Assembly (NCBI GenBank): GCA_001509335.1
Contig: LGGY01000169.1
Location: 1-13,538 of the forward strand
DNA: 13,538 nucleotides
Direction: 5' to 3'
Origin: Fidelibacterota bacterium 46_43
GTDB taxonomy: Bacteria; Fidelibacterota; Fidelibacteria; Fidelibacterales; Fidelibacteraceae
Positions 7,462 to 13,538 of this stretch are shown in pieces. The first letter of the stretch is position 1; every line of letters begins with the position of its first letter. The notes under the pieces were generated by a model. That model ran no database searches, had not been told where the DNA came from, and worked only from the letters and a program-made list of their open reading frames with translations. The position numbers and the translations under genes were made by a program.

Positions 7462-7717
7462 TTGTTCTCCAATATGTTCAACAAGATTTTCATCTGTGAC
7501 TTTTTCTTCTATTGTTTTTATTATGCATTAGACTTATGAAAAAATCGTGAAGATGCTGTAAAGAAAGGATAGGTTTTCGAATTGGGTTCAATGGATGTTT
7601 TGGTGGGTCCAGCTGCGAAATTATGTAATGATTTGAGCAGGGTTTCATGGTAATATCTCATAAGATCAAAGTGAAAATTTATAGCAAATGAAATTTCCGA
7701 TGTGAATGTGAGGCATT

Positions 7718-8171
7718 TTGTCCCATAAAAAAGCTGTTAAGAAAAAATTTATTGTGAAGTTGTCTTTGCTTGGCTTCGTTATTTTCTTTGTATTTGCTGT
7801 TGTCCAAATTTTAGATTACAGCCTGATTCATCCCGTGGCAATCACAAACATTTCAGAAGAGGGTAGGGTTGCGTGGCAGATTGATATGGTCAGGGTCGAT
7901 CGAAATTTTACTGCGATTACCGGCTGGGCTTTCATTCCAGGGAATGCACCTGCCGACATGGGGATAAGAATTACCGACAACACTCACCGAAAGAGACGAC
8001 ATTAACGATCAATATGCGGATGACATTGATTATTCCAAAGCCGGCTTTTTATCCAGGGTGAATCATCAGTTTCTTGATTTAGAGGGAGCATCTTATGACA
8101 TTTACATCAAATTCATCAGCCGGGGGCAGCGTGTCTTTATCAAAACGGATCAAGTTGTAAGCAAGCCTTAA
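7718..8171 (+). pseudogene. Membrane-anchored protein gene broken by a frameshift
   Basis: The first frame starts at TTG 7718, five bases after TGAGG, and gives a Lys-rich N-terminus, one membrane helix (about residues 11-32), an extracytoplasmic part with GWAFIPGNAPADMGIRIT, and then a nonsense end at 8005. The next frame, open from 7968 to the TAA at 8171, continues in sensible protein: LPTTLTERDDINDQYADD, then AGFLSRVNHQFLDLEGASYD and a beta-rich end. Joined, they give about 150 residues of one type II membrane protein. A net +1 (or -2) shift between about 7961 and 7988 explains this, and roughly ten residues may also be lost. I recall a similar 'GWA ... R-x-D ... GF ... Y-x-I' layout beside surface-polysaccharide genes, but I cannot name the family. 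A sequencing error is possible. It is followed 12 bases later by the polytopic protein gene. Confidence 0.6.
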
Positions 8172-8183
8172 GGAGATCAGTTC

Positions 8184-9533
8184 TTGAAAAAACAATCAAT
8201 AAAAAAATTTTTCAAAAAAAAGAACTTGCCGTTCCTCGTTTTGTTGTTTGGCATGCTGCTTGTCCACCTTCTTGCACCCATTCCGATAGCAGATGATGTT
8301 TTCTTTAAAGGGAATCCTTCTGGAATTTTCGATTGGGCTTTTTATAAGGGGCGTTATTTTGAGTGGAGTTCCAGGCTGATCCTGGAATTTTTTGTTGTCG
8401 CTTTTCTAAAACTGCCCTCCATCATCTGGCGGGTCCTGAATTCTGGGGTGTTGGTTTTGTTGGGTGTGGCGCTCTCAGAACTCTTTGTAGAGAAAAATAA
8501 GAAAGTTTTCAACTGGTTTATCGTGTTCCTTTTGTTTCTTTTTCCGTTACGAGAAATGCTTTCAGCAGGCTGGGTCACCATATCAATCAATTACATTTGG
8601 CCGCTTACCTTTGGATTGCTGGCTTTGGTTGTGGTTAAAAAGATCCTTTTGGGTAAGAAGAAGATTCGGCTAATTGAATATATCCTGTCGGGTTTGTTTT
8701 TGATATTTGCAGTCAACCAGGAAATTATGGCTGTCATTTTAGGAATTGTGTTCTTAACTTCAGCTGTTTACCTCATTTTGAATAAAAGATTCCATTGGTT
8801 TATCGTGATGGGGCTTGTTTTATGTCTCGGTAGCATTGTATTTACACTGACAGCGCCGGGAAATCACCTGAGGCAGCAGGCTGAAATAAGATGGTTTATT
8901 GATTTTAATTACATTTCTTTTGTGGAAAAATTGGAGATTGGCATTTCATCGACCCTGGCACAATATGTTTTTAATTTTAATTTCCTTTTCTTTATTTTCA
9001 GCTCGTTATTAGCCATCGCGATTTTTTCAAAGTACCAAGATCTTTTATACAAAGTCTTTGCGTTGATCCCCCTTGTGATGTCATTGGTATTTGGCAATGG
9101 TTTTTATGTGATTGTGGATCGCCTGTTTCCACATCTGGCGTCTATCGACACCGAAATTACTCAATATGGACTGATCACCCTGGGAAACTTCACAAGAATT
9201 CAGTCGTATATTCCTTTGTTCTTGCTGCTGATGACAGCATTTGTTATTTTGATTTTGATCTACATAATTTTCGGGAATACCTGGAAAAGCACCATTGCTC
9301 TCGGTGTATTAATCCTGGGACTGATTTCAAGGCTCATTCTGGCATTCTCTCCGACAATTTGGTCAAGCGGCATCCGAACACATTTTTTGATGATCACCTC
9401 ATTTATCATCTGCAGTATTATGATTATCCAGGATTTGGCAAAACGAAAGTCCGGTCAGTTTATTGAGAACTTACTAATTGCTGTAGGTTTTGTAGCAGGA
9501 TTCTCGTATCTTAATTTATTAATGTCTTTGTAA
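8184..9533 (+). CDS. Polytopic membrane protein, DUF6056-like (GT-C type candidate)
   Basis: This 449-residue protein has about 10-12 hydrophobic segments after a strongly basic N-terminus. Motifs shared with DUF6056 and related GT-C-like membrane proteins are visible: IADDVFF (D37, D38) after the first helix, EWSSR at 60-64, WVTISINYIWP at 130-140, VNQE at 177-180 and APGNHLR at 224-230. In GT-C enzymes an acidic pair in the first outer loop binds metal or donor phosphate, so a role in adding sugars to cell-surface polymers from a lipid-linked donor is a fair inference, not proof. TTG 8184 follows AAGGAG (8170-8175) by eight bases. It lies 12 bases after the broken gene and probably shared its transcript. 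A weak terminator follows. Confidence 0.7.
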   Translation: MKKQSIKKFFKKKNLPFLVLLFGMLLVHLLAPIPIADDVFFKGNPSGIFDWAFYKGRYFEWSSRLILEFFVVAFLKLPSIIWRVLNSGVLVLLGVALSELFVEKNKKVFNWFIVFLLFLFPLREMLSAGWVTISINYIWPLTFGLLALVVVKKILLGKKKIRLIEYILSGLFLIFAVNQEIMAVILGIVFLTSAVYLILNKRFHWFIVMGLVLCLGSIVFTLTAPGNHLRQQAEIRWFIDFNYISFVEKLEIGISSTLAQYVFNFNFLFFIFSSLLAIAIFSKYQDLLYKVFALIPLVMSLVFGNGFYVIVDRLFPHLASIDTEITQYGLITLGNFTRIQSYIPLFLLLMTAFVILILIYIIFGNTWKSTIALGVLILGLISRLILAFSPTIWSSGIRTHFLMITSFIICSIMIIQDLAKRKSGQFIENLLIAVGFVAGFSYLNLLMSL

Positions 9534-9539
9534 GTATTC

Positions 9540-9567
9540 CTAAAGTTTAGTTAAAAACTTAGCTTTT
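9540..9567 (+). terminator. Possible weak terminator after the DUF6056-like gene
   Basis: CTAAAGTTT and AAACTTAG pair with one bulged A around a six-base loop, and CTTTT follows. It is AT-rich and short, so termination would be weak. It lies 6 bases after the stop, in a 245-base gap where I see no gene and no clear promoter. Confidence 0.35.
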
Positions 9568-9778
9568 CGAGTTTAATCCTGAAATTCTTCCATTTATGTA
9601 GGTATTATTTGGAACTATTTTTAGGTTCTTGGATGTAAAAGGATAACTAAAGATTTTCAATATAGGGTGGACAATCACAATTGGGGGCTTTGATCACTAA
9701 TTTATAAAAAAACCTCTCTATCGAAAATTCCTGAATAATGGCATAAAACTTGCTGCATACTGTGCGAGGAATGTCATC

Positions 9779-10645
9779 ATGGAAAATGAGATGGATAGAA
9801 CCGAAATTGAAAAGGGTACCGCAGAAATGCCTGCTGCGGAGACTCCTGGCGCAGAAAAGACTGCCGCTGAAACCGCTGCCGTTGAAACTGCTACCAATGA
9901 AACTTTTGACATCGGAAATGTTGGCTTTGAAGCCGCAGAAGAAGAAATACCTGAAAAAGAAAAGGGTGTTATGTCGAAGTTTGCCCTTCTTGTTGGCCTT
10001 GGTATCTTGATTTTTGCTTTGAGTTTTCTGTATGGTATGCGCTTCTTGCAGCCAGATATTGATTCAAATCAGCTAGACATTGTTTCAAAGCAGCTCGATG
10101 CCAACCCGCCTCCTTATGGCTGGAAAGTTACTGAGGATTTAGGCGTTGGGGATGTGCCGGGCGGACCGACGGCGCAGCGTTTTGTTGTGGAGCACGATAC
10201 CGGCTGGGAAGTGCTGGCTTATTGTCTTGAGCCGGACGAACCACCTCCCCCCGTCGGTGCCGTCTGTGATCTGGTGGAAGGTGATACTTTTTGGTGCGGC
10301 GATGAATACCAACTGCTTCGCCGTTATAAGATTTTGCAAATGCCGCCGCCAGCCCAGACGAGCACGTCGATTTCTGCTGCAACGCGTATCTCAACATCAA
10401 CGCCCACTGCAACGAATACGGCAACGCCAACAAATACTCCGTCAAGCACGCCAACGTCCACAGCGACCAGCACCCCTGTAAACACGTCTGTCACAGCAAC
10501 ACCCCGACCGAAAATGGGCGGTGACGGCAATCTCCGCAGCGGGGATATCCTGCGATTGGCCTTTGGCATTGGCTTGATAAGCATCAGCACCGTTCTGGCA
10601 GCATTTGAGGGAAAGCGGTATCTGACAAAAAGAGCCAAGAAGTAA
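9779..10645 (+). CDS. Membrane protein with Ala/Glu/Thr repeats, outer domain and Thr/Pro linker (unknown function)
   Basis: I do not recognise a named family for this 288-residue protein. Residues 1-65 are acidic and low-complexity, with imperfect AAET/AVET repeats at about 19-42. One membrane helix covers about 67-89. Residues 90-190 form an outside domain with YGWKVTEDLGVGD, GGPTAQRFVVEHDTGWEVL and three cysteines (C149, C163, C173). Residues 193-243 are a Thr/Ser/Pro linker (STPTATNTATPTNTPSSTPT and on), like those in exported Anaerolineae proteins and a likely O-glycosylation or wall-spanning stalk. A second helix (about 256-275) and a basic KRYLTKRAKK end anchor it again, so both ends should be cytoplasmic. 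ATG 9779 has GCGAGGA eight bases upstream. The next gene follows after 76 bases in the same direction, so the pair may be co-transcribed. Confidence 0.75.
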   Translation: MENEMDRTEIEKGTAEMPAAETPGAEKTAAETAAVETATNETFDIGNVGFEAAEEEIPEKEKGVMSKFALLVGLGILIFALSFLYGMRFLQPDIDSNQLDIVSKQLDANPPPYGWKVTEDLGVGDVPGGPTAQRFVVEHDTGWEVLAYCLEPDEPPPPVGAVCDLVEGDTFWCGDEYQLLRRYKILQMPPPAQTSTSISAATRISTSTPTATNTATPTNTPSSTPTSTATSTPVNTSVTATPRPKMGGDGNLRSGDILRLAFGIGLISISTVLAAFEGKRYLTKRAKK

Positions 10646-10721
10646 TTATTGCGCCTTTTTCTCAGATAAATCAACACCTTTTTGATCACGGAAAAAGCCT
10701 CGGCAAATGTCCAGGAAATGG

Positions 10722-11642
10722 ATGAATTCAGAACTGGTTTCTTTACTTCTCAAAAATCGATGGCGGAAGTACTTTATCGTTTTCTGCCTTTTTACTGGGA
10801 TTGGCTTGATGTTTTCAGTCAGGCACCTTTTCCCGGTTTTTCTTGATTTAATCGCGTATGAAATGAGACAAAAGAATGAAATAGTAATGCAGCCTGAGCT
10901 TATCTCTGTGAGAGCAGACGAAGTTGAATCGCCTGAATTTACCTATTATTTTCCGCTTGTCTCTCAAAAAGAAGAACCCCCGGTACAGGTCACGGAAAAA
11001 GCACCACAGAGTCAGGTTCAAGTTGAAACTTTGGTTGAGAATAATTTTATTCCCATTGATTTTGAGGATGGGGCGGCACCGATCACCATTGTTGTTGACC
11101 CCAAAAAATCACAAAATAGCATCGAAAATCCCATAAAAATCAAATTCTTACCGGGTGATCACTGCATCTTTGGCGATGGACATGCCTGTGTCTCCGAGTT
11201 TACTTTTCCAGAGGGCAACAGGATCATTTTTGTGAGTGTGCACTCCGGGATGGGGGGAGAAGCGGATGCATTGCGCGATCTATTTGAGGGGACGGGTATT
11301 AACCAGGGCTTATACAATAAAAACGAGGTGCAGCATAATTTGAAGACCTTAAAGGGGTCAGAAATTCGCGTCAAACAGGGAGATCAGAAAATTACTAGCT
11401 TGGCTTTGCAGGGTGTAGCGAGAATTTCACCAGAATATTATTTAACTTACACAGCGCTGCCAGCTCAAGAAGCGCTTGATTTCGCCATTCGTCGACTGTC
11501 GCTTGACCCTGAATTATTCAAGCAGGATCTGCTGATCATTGAGACTTGTGGGTGGCGGCTGCCGGATGAGCTTGAGGTCGATGGATTAAAAGACACATCC
11601 AACTCAGTGTATCTTGCTTTTGTTCAATTTGTGGGGGATTGA
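10722..11642 (+). CDS. Membrane-anchored exported protein, possible distant sortase-like fold
   Basis: This 306-residue protein has a basic N-terminus, one membrane helix (about 17-33) and a large outside part. Residues 55-140 look like a flexible, acidic spacer. The end domain starts at FLPGDHCIFGDGHAC (C148, C156, a possible disulfide) and contains IIFVSVHSGMGG (H174), LKGSEIRVKQGD, and LLIIETCGWR (C276, R279). A His, then 'L-x-G-x-x-I-x-V', then a hydrophobic strand ending in TC is the layout of sortase transpeptidases. The His-Cys gap (102) is longer than in SrtA, and the Arg normally about 8-13 residues after the Cys is not obvious, so the match is weak. ATG 10722 has AGGA five bases before it; ATG 10707 gives five more residues but a poorer ribosome site. 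It follows the previous gene by 76 bases. Confidence 0.7.
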   Translation: MNSELVSLLLKNRWRKYFIVFCLFTGIGLMFSVRHLFPVFLDLIAYEMRQKNEIVMQPELISVRADEVESPEFTYYFPLVSQKEEPPVQVTEKAPQSQVQVETLVENNFIPIDFEDGAAPITIVVDPKKSQNSIENPIKIKFLPGDHCIFGDGHACVSEFTFPEGNRIIFVSVHSGMGGEADALRDLFEGTGINQGLYNKNEVQHNLKTLKGSEIRVKQGDQKITSLALQGVARISPEYYLTYTALPAQEALDFAIRRLSLDPELFKQDLLIIETCGWRLPDELEVDGLKDTSNSVYLAFVQFVGD

Positions 11643-11643
11643 T

Positions 11644-11700
11644 CCATTGATTATTTGTTCTGATGGTTAATCATCTTCGGTTTTTACACCTGATCAATGG
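11644..11700. terminator. Inverted repeat between convergent genes, possible weak terminator
   Basis: CCATTGAT (11644-11651) and ATCAATGG (11693-11700) are perfect inverted repeats, and TGATTA/TAATCA (11648-11653, 11668-11673) can form an alternative inner stem followed by TTCGGTTTTT on the + strand. The arms are AT-rich and the loops long, and the right arm lies inside the end of the regulator gene, so a role in ending transcription is only a possibility. Confidence 0.25.
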
Positions 11701-12391
11701 GTACATAGACATCCATGTATTGGACGCCATTCTGTTCGTAAACCTCTTCAAAGCAGATTCGATTCTCACAGGATTTCATATCTAGCTTGTTTTGCTTGAT
11801 ATAGGCAAGCATGGTCTTGTAAGCGTTGGGGATCAGGTCAAAGGCATCCCTGAATGGATCGGTGATGGTGATGACCGCATAGGTGTCCTTATCCTGCCAG
11901 GCGATCTCAGCACCGCCGCAGCGGGGTGTGAAGTCTTCCGGCACGATATAGGCTGAAACATATCCCCGCAAACCGTAAACATTAACCTGTTCGGTGGAAA
12001 GATGGGGGAAATCCCAGCCGATCAGCCTGGGTTTATAGCCAGGGTAGTCCAGCAAACCGCTTTCCGACAGCCACTTTTTCATGTGGGCAATCGAATCATT
12101 TTCCGGCTCAGGGCTGATGACAACATAACGCGCCATGCGGAAACGATCGACGGTTTCGATGCGAATCTCTGAATAGGCATCCCGTTTTTTAGTTAAATCC
12201 TCTTTTAGCAGCTTGTCCAGTGAGATGCTGAACAGTTCGGAAAGCTTAAAGATTTTTTCCATTTCCGGGTATGCGGCGTCGGATTCCCATTTGGAGATAG
12301 TTTGACGTGATACTGTCATCTTTTCTGCCAGATCTTCCTGGGTCAGGTTGTTGATCGTGCGAAGGTATTTAAGATTATTTCCGAAGCTCAT
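11684..12391 (-). CDS. XRE-family transcriptional regulator with GyrI-like effector-binding domain
   Basis: This 235-residue DNA-binding regulator has a helix-turn-helix of the Cro/CI (XRE) type at about residues 6-63: NNLKYLRTINNLTQEDLAEK, then MTVSRQTISKWESDAAYPEM and a helix ending LDKLLKED. After a short linker, residues about 80-235 fit the GyrI-like small-molecule binding domain: RFRMARYVVIS, then AYIVPEDFTPRCGGAEIAW, YAVITITDPF, AYKTMLAYIKQN and CFEEVYEQNGVQYMDVYVPI. It probably senses a small ligand and controls a promoter, perhaps its own. ATG 12391 is chosen because CAGGAG sits six bases before it and the HTH begins just after it. The in-frame ATG at 12427 lies upstream of the predicted -10 box, outside the transcript. 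No target gene next to it is evident. Confidence 0.87.
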   Translation of the reverse strand: MSFGNNLKYLRTINNLTQEDLAEKMTVSRQTISKWESDAAYPEMEKIFKLSELFSISLDKLLKEDLTKKRDAYSEIRIETVDRFRMARYVVISPEPENDSIAHMKKWLSESGLLDYPGYKPRLIGWDFPHLSTEQVNVYGLRGYVSAYIVPEDFTPRCGGAEIAWQDKDTYAVITITDPFRDAFDLIPNAYKTMLAYIKQNKLDMKSCENRICFEEVYEQNGVQYMDVYVPIDQV

Positions 12392-12397
12392 GTTTTT

Positions 12398-12403
12398 CTC
12401 CTG
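12398..12403 (-). promoter_or_regulatory. Ribosome binding site of the XRE regulator
   Basis: On the - strand CAGGAG lies six bases before ATG 12391. It decides for this start over the upstream in-frame ATG at 12427. Confidence 0.7.
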
Positions 12404-12417
12404 TGCATTGTGACTAA

Positions 12418-12446
12418 AGCATAACATGTCCAGATGGTGCTTTCAA
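12418..12446 (-). promoter_or_regulatory. Predicted sigma70-type promoter of the XRE regulator
   Basis: On the - strand TTGAAA (-35, positions 12446-12441) and TATGCT (-10, positions 12423-12418) are separated by exactly 17 bases. Five of six and four of six bases match the consensus. Transcription would start near 12411, giving a leader of about 20 bases that contains the CAGGAG site. A short TGGT...ACCA dyad overlaps the -35 side and could be part of an operator, but it is too short to assert. Confidence 0.55.
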
Positions 12447-12685
12447 CCAGTTTTTGTGTTCATTTTTGTGGATTTGGGCAACCTGGAATTTACATTTGAA
12501 TAAAGGGGGGTCAGTTTCAAATATCCCGAACGATTTTAAGAATTTCAGTTTAGTAATCTAACCAGGTGCTCGTCTAAATTCGATAAATTTAAATCGCATA
12601 CTTTTGTAGGTTGGGTTGGGAGGTAATAATTTACAAGCAAAATTCCAATAATTCTTAAACCCCTTTATCCAACAACCGGATTTAT

Positions 12686-12758
12686 AACCGACCCACTGCC
12701 AAATTTCGCTGAAAAATGCAAAAATTTTATAAAATAATATCGAAATAGTGGGTTGGTT
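12686..12758 (+). repeat. Long imperfect stem-loop
   Basis: AACCGACCCACT (12686-12697) pairs with AGTGGGTTGGTT (12747-12758) with one G-T wobble. After a five-base bulge the stem continues with ATTTCG (12703-12708) and CGAAAT (12741-12746). That gives 18 pairs around a 32-base AT-rich loop. The wobble would be stable only in + strand RNA. It has no T-run after it and is not next to a gene end. Confidence 0.6.
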
Positions 12759-13046
12759 CAAAAACGACGATTATTTTAATGTGAATTTGCTGCTAAATAC
12801 TTTTGATAGTAATGGTGTTGTCTCCCAATCTACTTTATATCTTCTCCGCTATGATAATATTTTTCACTTATAATTGATTGCCAGTTTTTATCCAAATGGA
12901 GTGGGTTTGAAAGTGACGTTTCATGTGGGGACTCCAGAAACATCTTTATAAAAAAAGACGAGATTTGGTGCGCACCCTATGGGATTGACTGTAAGGTCCT
13001 TGATAATGATAGTAAATATGAGATTGATTTGTCATTCCTCATAGAA

Positions 13047-13072
13047 TTGCTCTGGTGTGGACACCAGAGCAA
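13047..13072. repeat. Perfect 12-bp inverted repeat with a 2-base spacer
   Basis: TTGCTCTGGTGT and ACACCAGAGCAA flank GG. The arms are perfect and moderately GC-rich. No T-run follows on either strand, so it is not a standard terminator; a protein-binding site, a cruciform or the end of a small element are options. Confidence 0.65.
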
Positions 13073-13111
13073 TCGATGGACTCCCAGCCACAATGTTTTT
13101 TAAATGGGAAT

Positions 13112-13165
13112 ATGAGCGTGGGTAGACTCGAACTCCCAACCAATGGCTTAAAAGGCATAACCAGA
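13112..13165 (-). pseudogene. Degenerate tRNA-Lys(UUU)-like 3' fragment
   Basis: Read on the - strand, an anticodon-loop-like CTTTTAA is followed by a variable-region-like stretch and a T-arm-like GGGAGTTCGAGTCTACCC. The T stem pairs fully as GGGAG/CTCCC if one inserted A is dropped, and the anticodon arm pairs (ATGC/GCAT) if one base is bulged. The acceptor 5' strand and a proper D-arm are not found upstream, and no CCA follows. It is therefore a relic or a partial copy of a tRNA gene, not a working tRNA. Partial tRNA 3' ends are typical of integration sites, which is an inference here. Confidence 0.4.
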
Positions 13166-13178
13166 GTCTGAAAAGAGC

Positions 13179-13205
13179 AAAAAATCCCTTCCTAAGGGGG
13201 ATTTT
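13179..13205 (-). terminator. Terminator-like hairpin with T-run on the - strand
   Basis: On the - strand AAAATCCC pairs with GGGATTTT and an inner CTT/AAG can extend the stem with a bulge; the 3' side ends in six T. No gene is seen upstream of it on that strand (13206-13538), so its transcript, if any, is unknown. Confidence 0.4.
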
Positions 13206-13538
13206 CAGTGATAAAATGGCCAATTTTCATGTCCATTGTGTCCATAAATTACAGGGTTTCTATGCTAACTGCACTCAATAATGAGCTAGGGAAGACAAAA
13301 CTATATTTTAACTAGCTATAATCACTTTAAAAGCCCACCTTTTAGAGTAATGCTTAAATATTGCTAAAATATTAGGTGAGTCTACTGCAAAAAGGGTGTG
13401 CTCTGTTTGAAAGTGGGGCGTCTTGTGTTTTTTTATGCATTTTTGATGGTTCAATCCCATAAAACGCGTAAAATCCGATATATTTGTGGGGAATCAGATT
13501 AGCTATTTCCCAGAAATTAGAGTTTTTTCACTAGAGTC

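Larger units (their letters stand above)
12447..13538. other. About 1.1 kb without a convincing gene, rich in inverted repeats
   Basis: Open frames here are short (67 residues or fewer), have no ribosome sites and read as improbable proteins. The stretch is AT-rich. It holds a long stem-loop at 12686-12758, a 10-bp palindrome GGTGCGCACC at 12967-12976, a perfect hairpin at 13047-13072, a tRNA-like fragment at 13112-13165, a terminator-like hairpin at 13179-13205, and GTTTGAAAGTG twice (12905 and 13405). The mix suggests a decayed mobile or attachment region or an undetected RNA. No transposase or integrase remnant could be read. Confidence 0.6.

Noticed and set aside
7462..7717. Promoters for the divergent genes at 7461 (-) and 7718 (+)
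   Set aside because: Only a loose TTTACA...CATAAG pair is seen for the - gene and nothing convincing for the + gene; too weak to list as features.
10386..10500. CRISPR-like or tandem-repeat array
   Set aside because: The repeated ACG/ACA/CCA triplets encode the Thr/Pro linker; there are no regular repeats with unique spacers.
10128..10689. Several open frames on both strands around the Thr/Pro linker
   Set aside because: The biased codons of the Thr/Pro-rich linker keep other frames open by composition. The + frame 9779-10645 has the ribosome site, membrane helices and sensible protein.
12558..12761. 67-codon open frame on the - strand in the non-coding tail
   Set aside because: It has no ribosome site or family similarity, spans the long stem-loop, and its composition does not look coding.
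12924..12989. Short open frame starting ATGTGGGGACTC with basic residues
   Set aside because: It has about 21 codons, no ribosome site and no recognisable family; probably chance.
13078..13107. Second tRNA-like copy (ACTCCCAGCCACAATG similar to ACTCCCAACCAATG at 13132)
   Set aside because: The similarity is about 14 bases with gaps, and no T-loop or anticodon loop can be formed; it is too weak to call.

Overview
The window looks like chromosomal DNA from an anaerobic, non-model bacterium. A member of the Chloroflexota (Anaerolineae-type) is my best inference. The reasons are an energy-converting hydrogenase operon, many TTG/GTG starts, and an exported protein with a Thr/Pro linker rich in 'TPT/TNT' units, which is common in that group. 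No marker gene proves the taxonomy.

Positions 1-6555 (+) hold one tightly packed, translationally coupled operon, cut at its 5' end by the window edge. It encodes a group 4 (energy-converting, membrane-bound) [NiFe]-hydrogenase with a complex I-like layout: NuoM-like and NuoN-like antiporter subunits, a small NuoA-like subunit, the NuoB-like small subunit, a NuoC-like subunit, the NiFe large subunit, a NuoH-like membrane anchor and a 2x[4Fe-4S] ferredoxin subunit. Both CxxC pairs that bind the NiFe centre are intact in the large subunit, so this is a hydrogenase and not NADH dehydrogenase. The likely job is reversible coupling of reduced ferredoxin oxidation and H2 formation to H+ or Na+ translocation. 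A strong, probably bidirectional terminator (6575-6610) closes the operon.

Positions 6631-7461 (-) encode a DUF2202 ferritin-like lipoprotein that converges on the operon. Positions 7718-9533 (+) hold a frame-disrupted membrane-anchored gene followed by a polytopic DUF6056-like membrane protein. Positions 9779-11642 (+) hold two membrane-anchored, mostly extracytoplasmic proteins of unknown function; the second has a faint sortase-like pattern. Positions 11684-12391 (-) encode an XRE-type regulator fused to a GyrI-like effector-binding domain, with a readable sigma70-type promoter.

The last ~1.1 kb (12447-13538) has no convincing gene. It contains several inverted repeats, a degenerate tRNA-Lys(UUU)-like 3' fragment and a repeated 11-mer, which suggests a decayed insertion or attachment region. 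The best leads for follow-up are the hydrogenase's subunit composition and residue losses, the sortase-like protein with its neighbour, and the structured non-coding tail.
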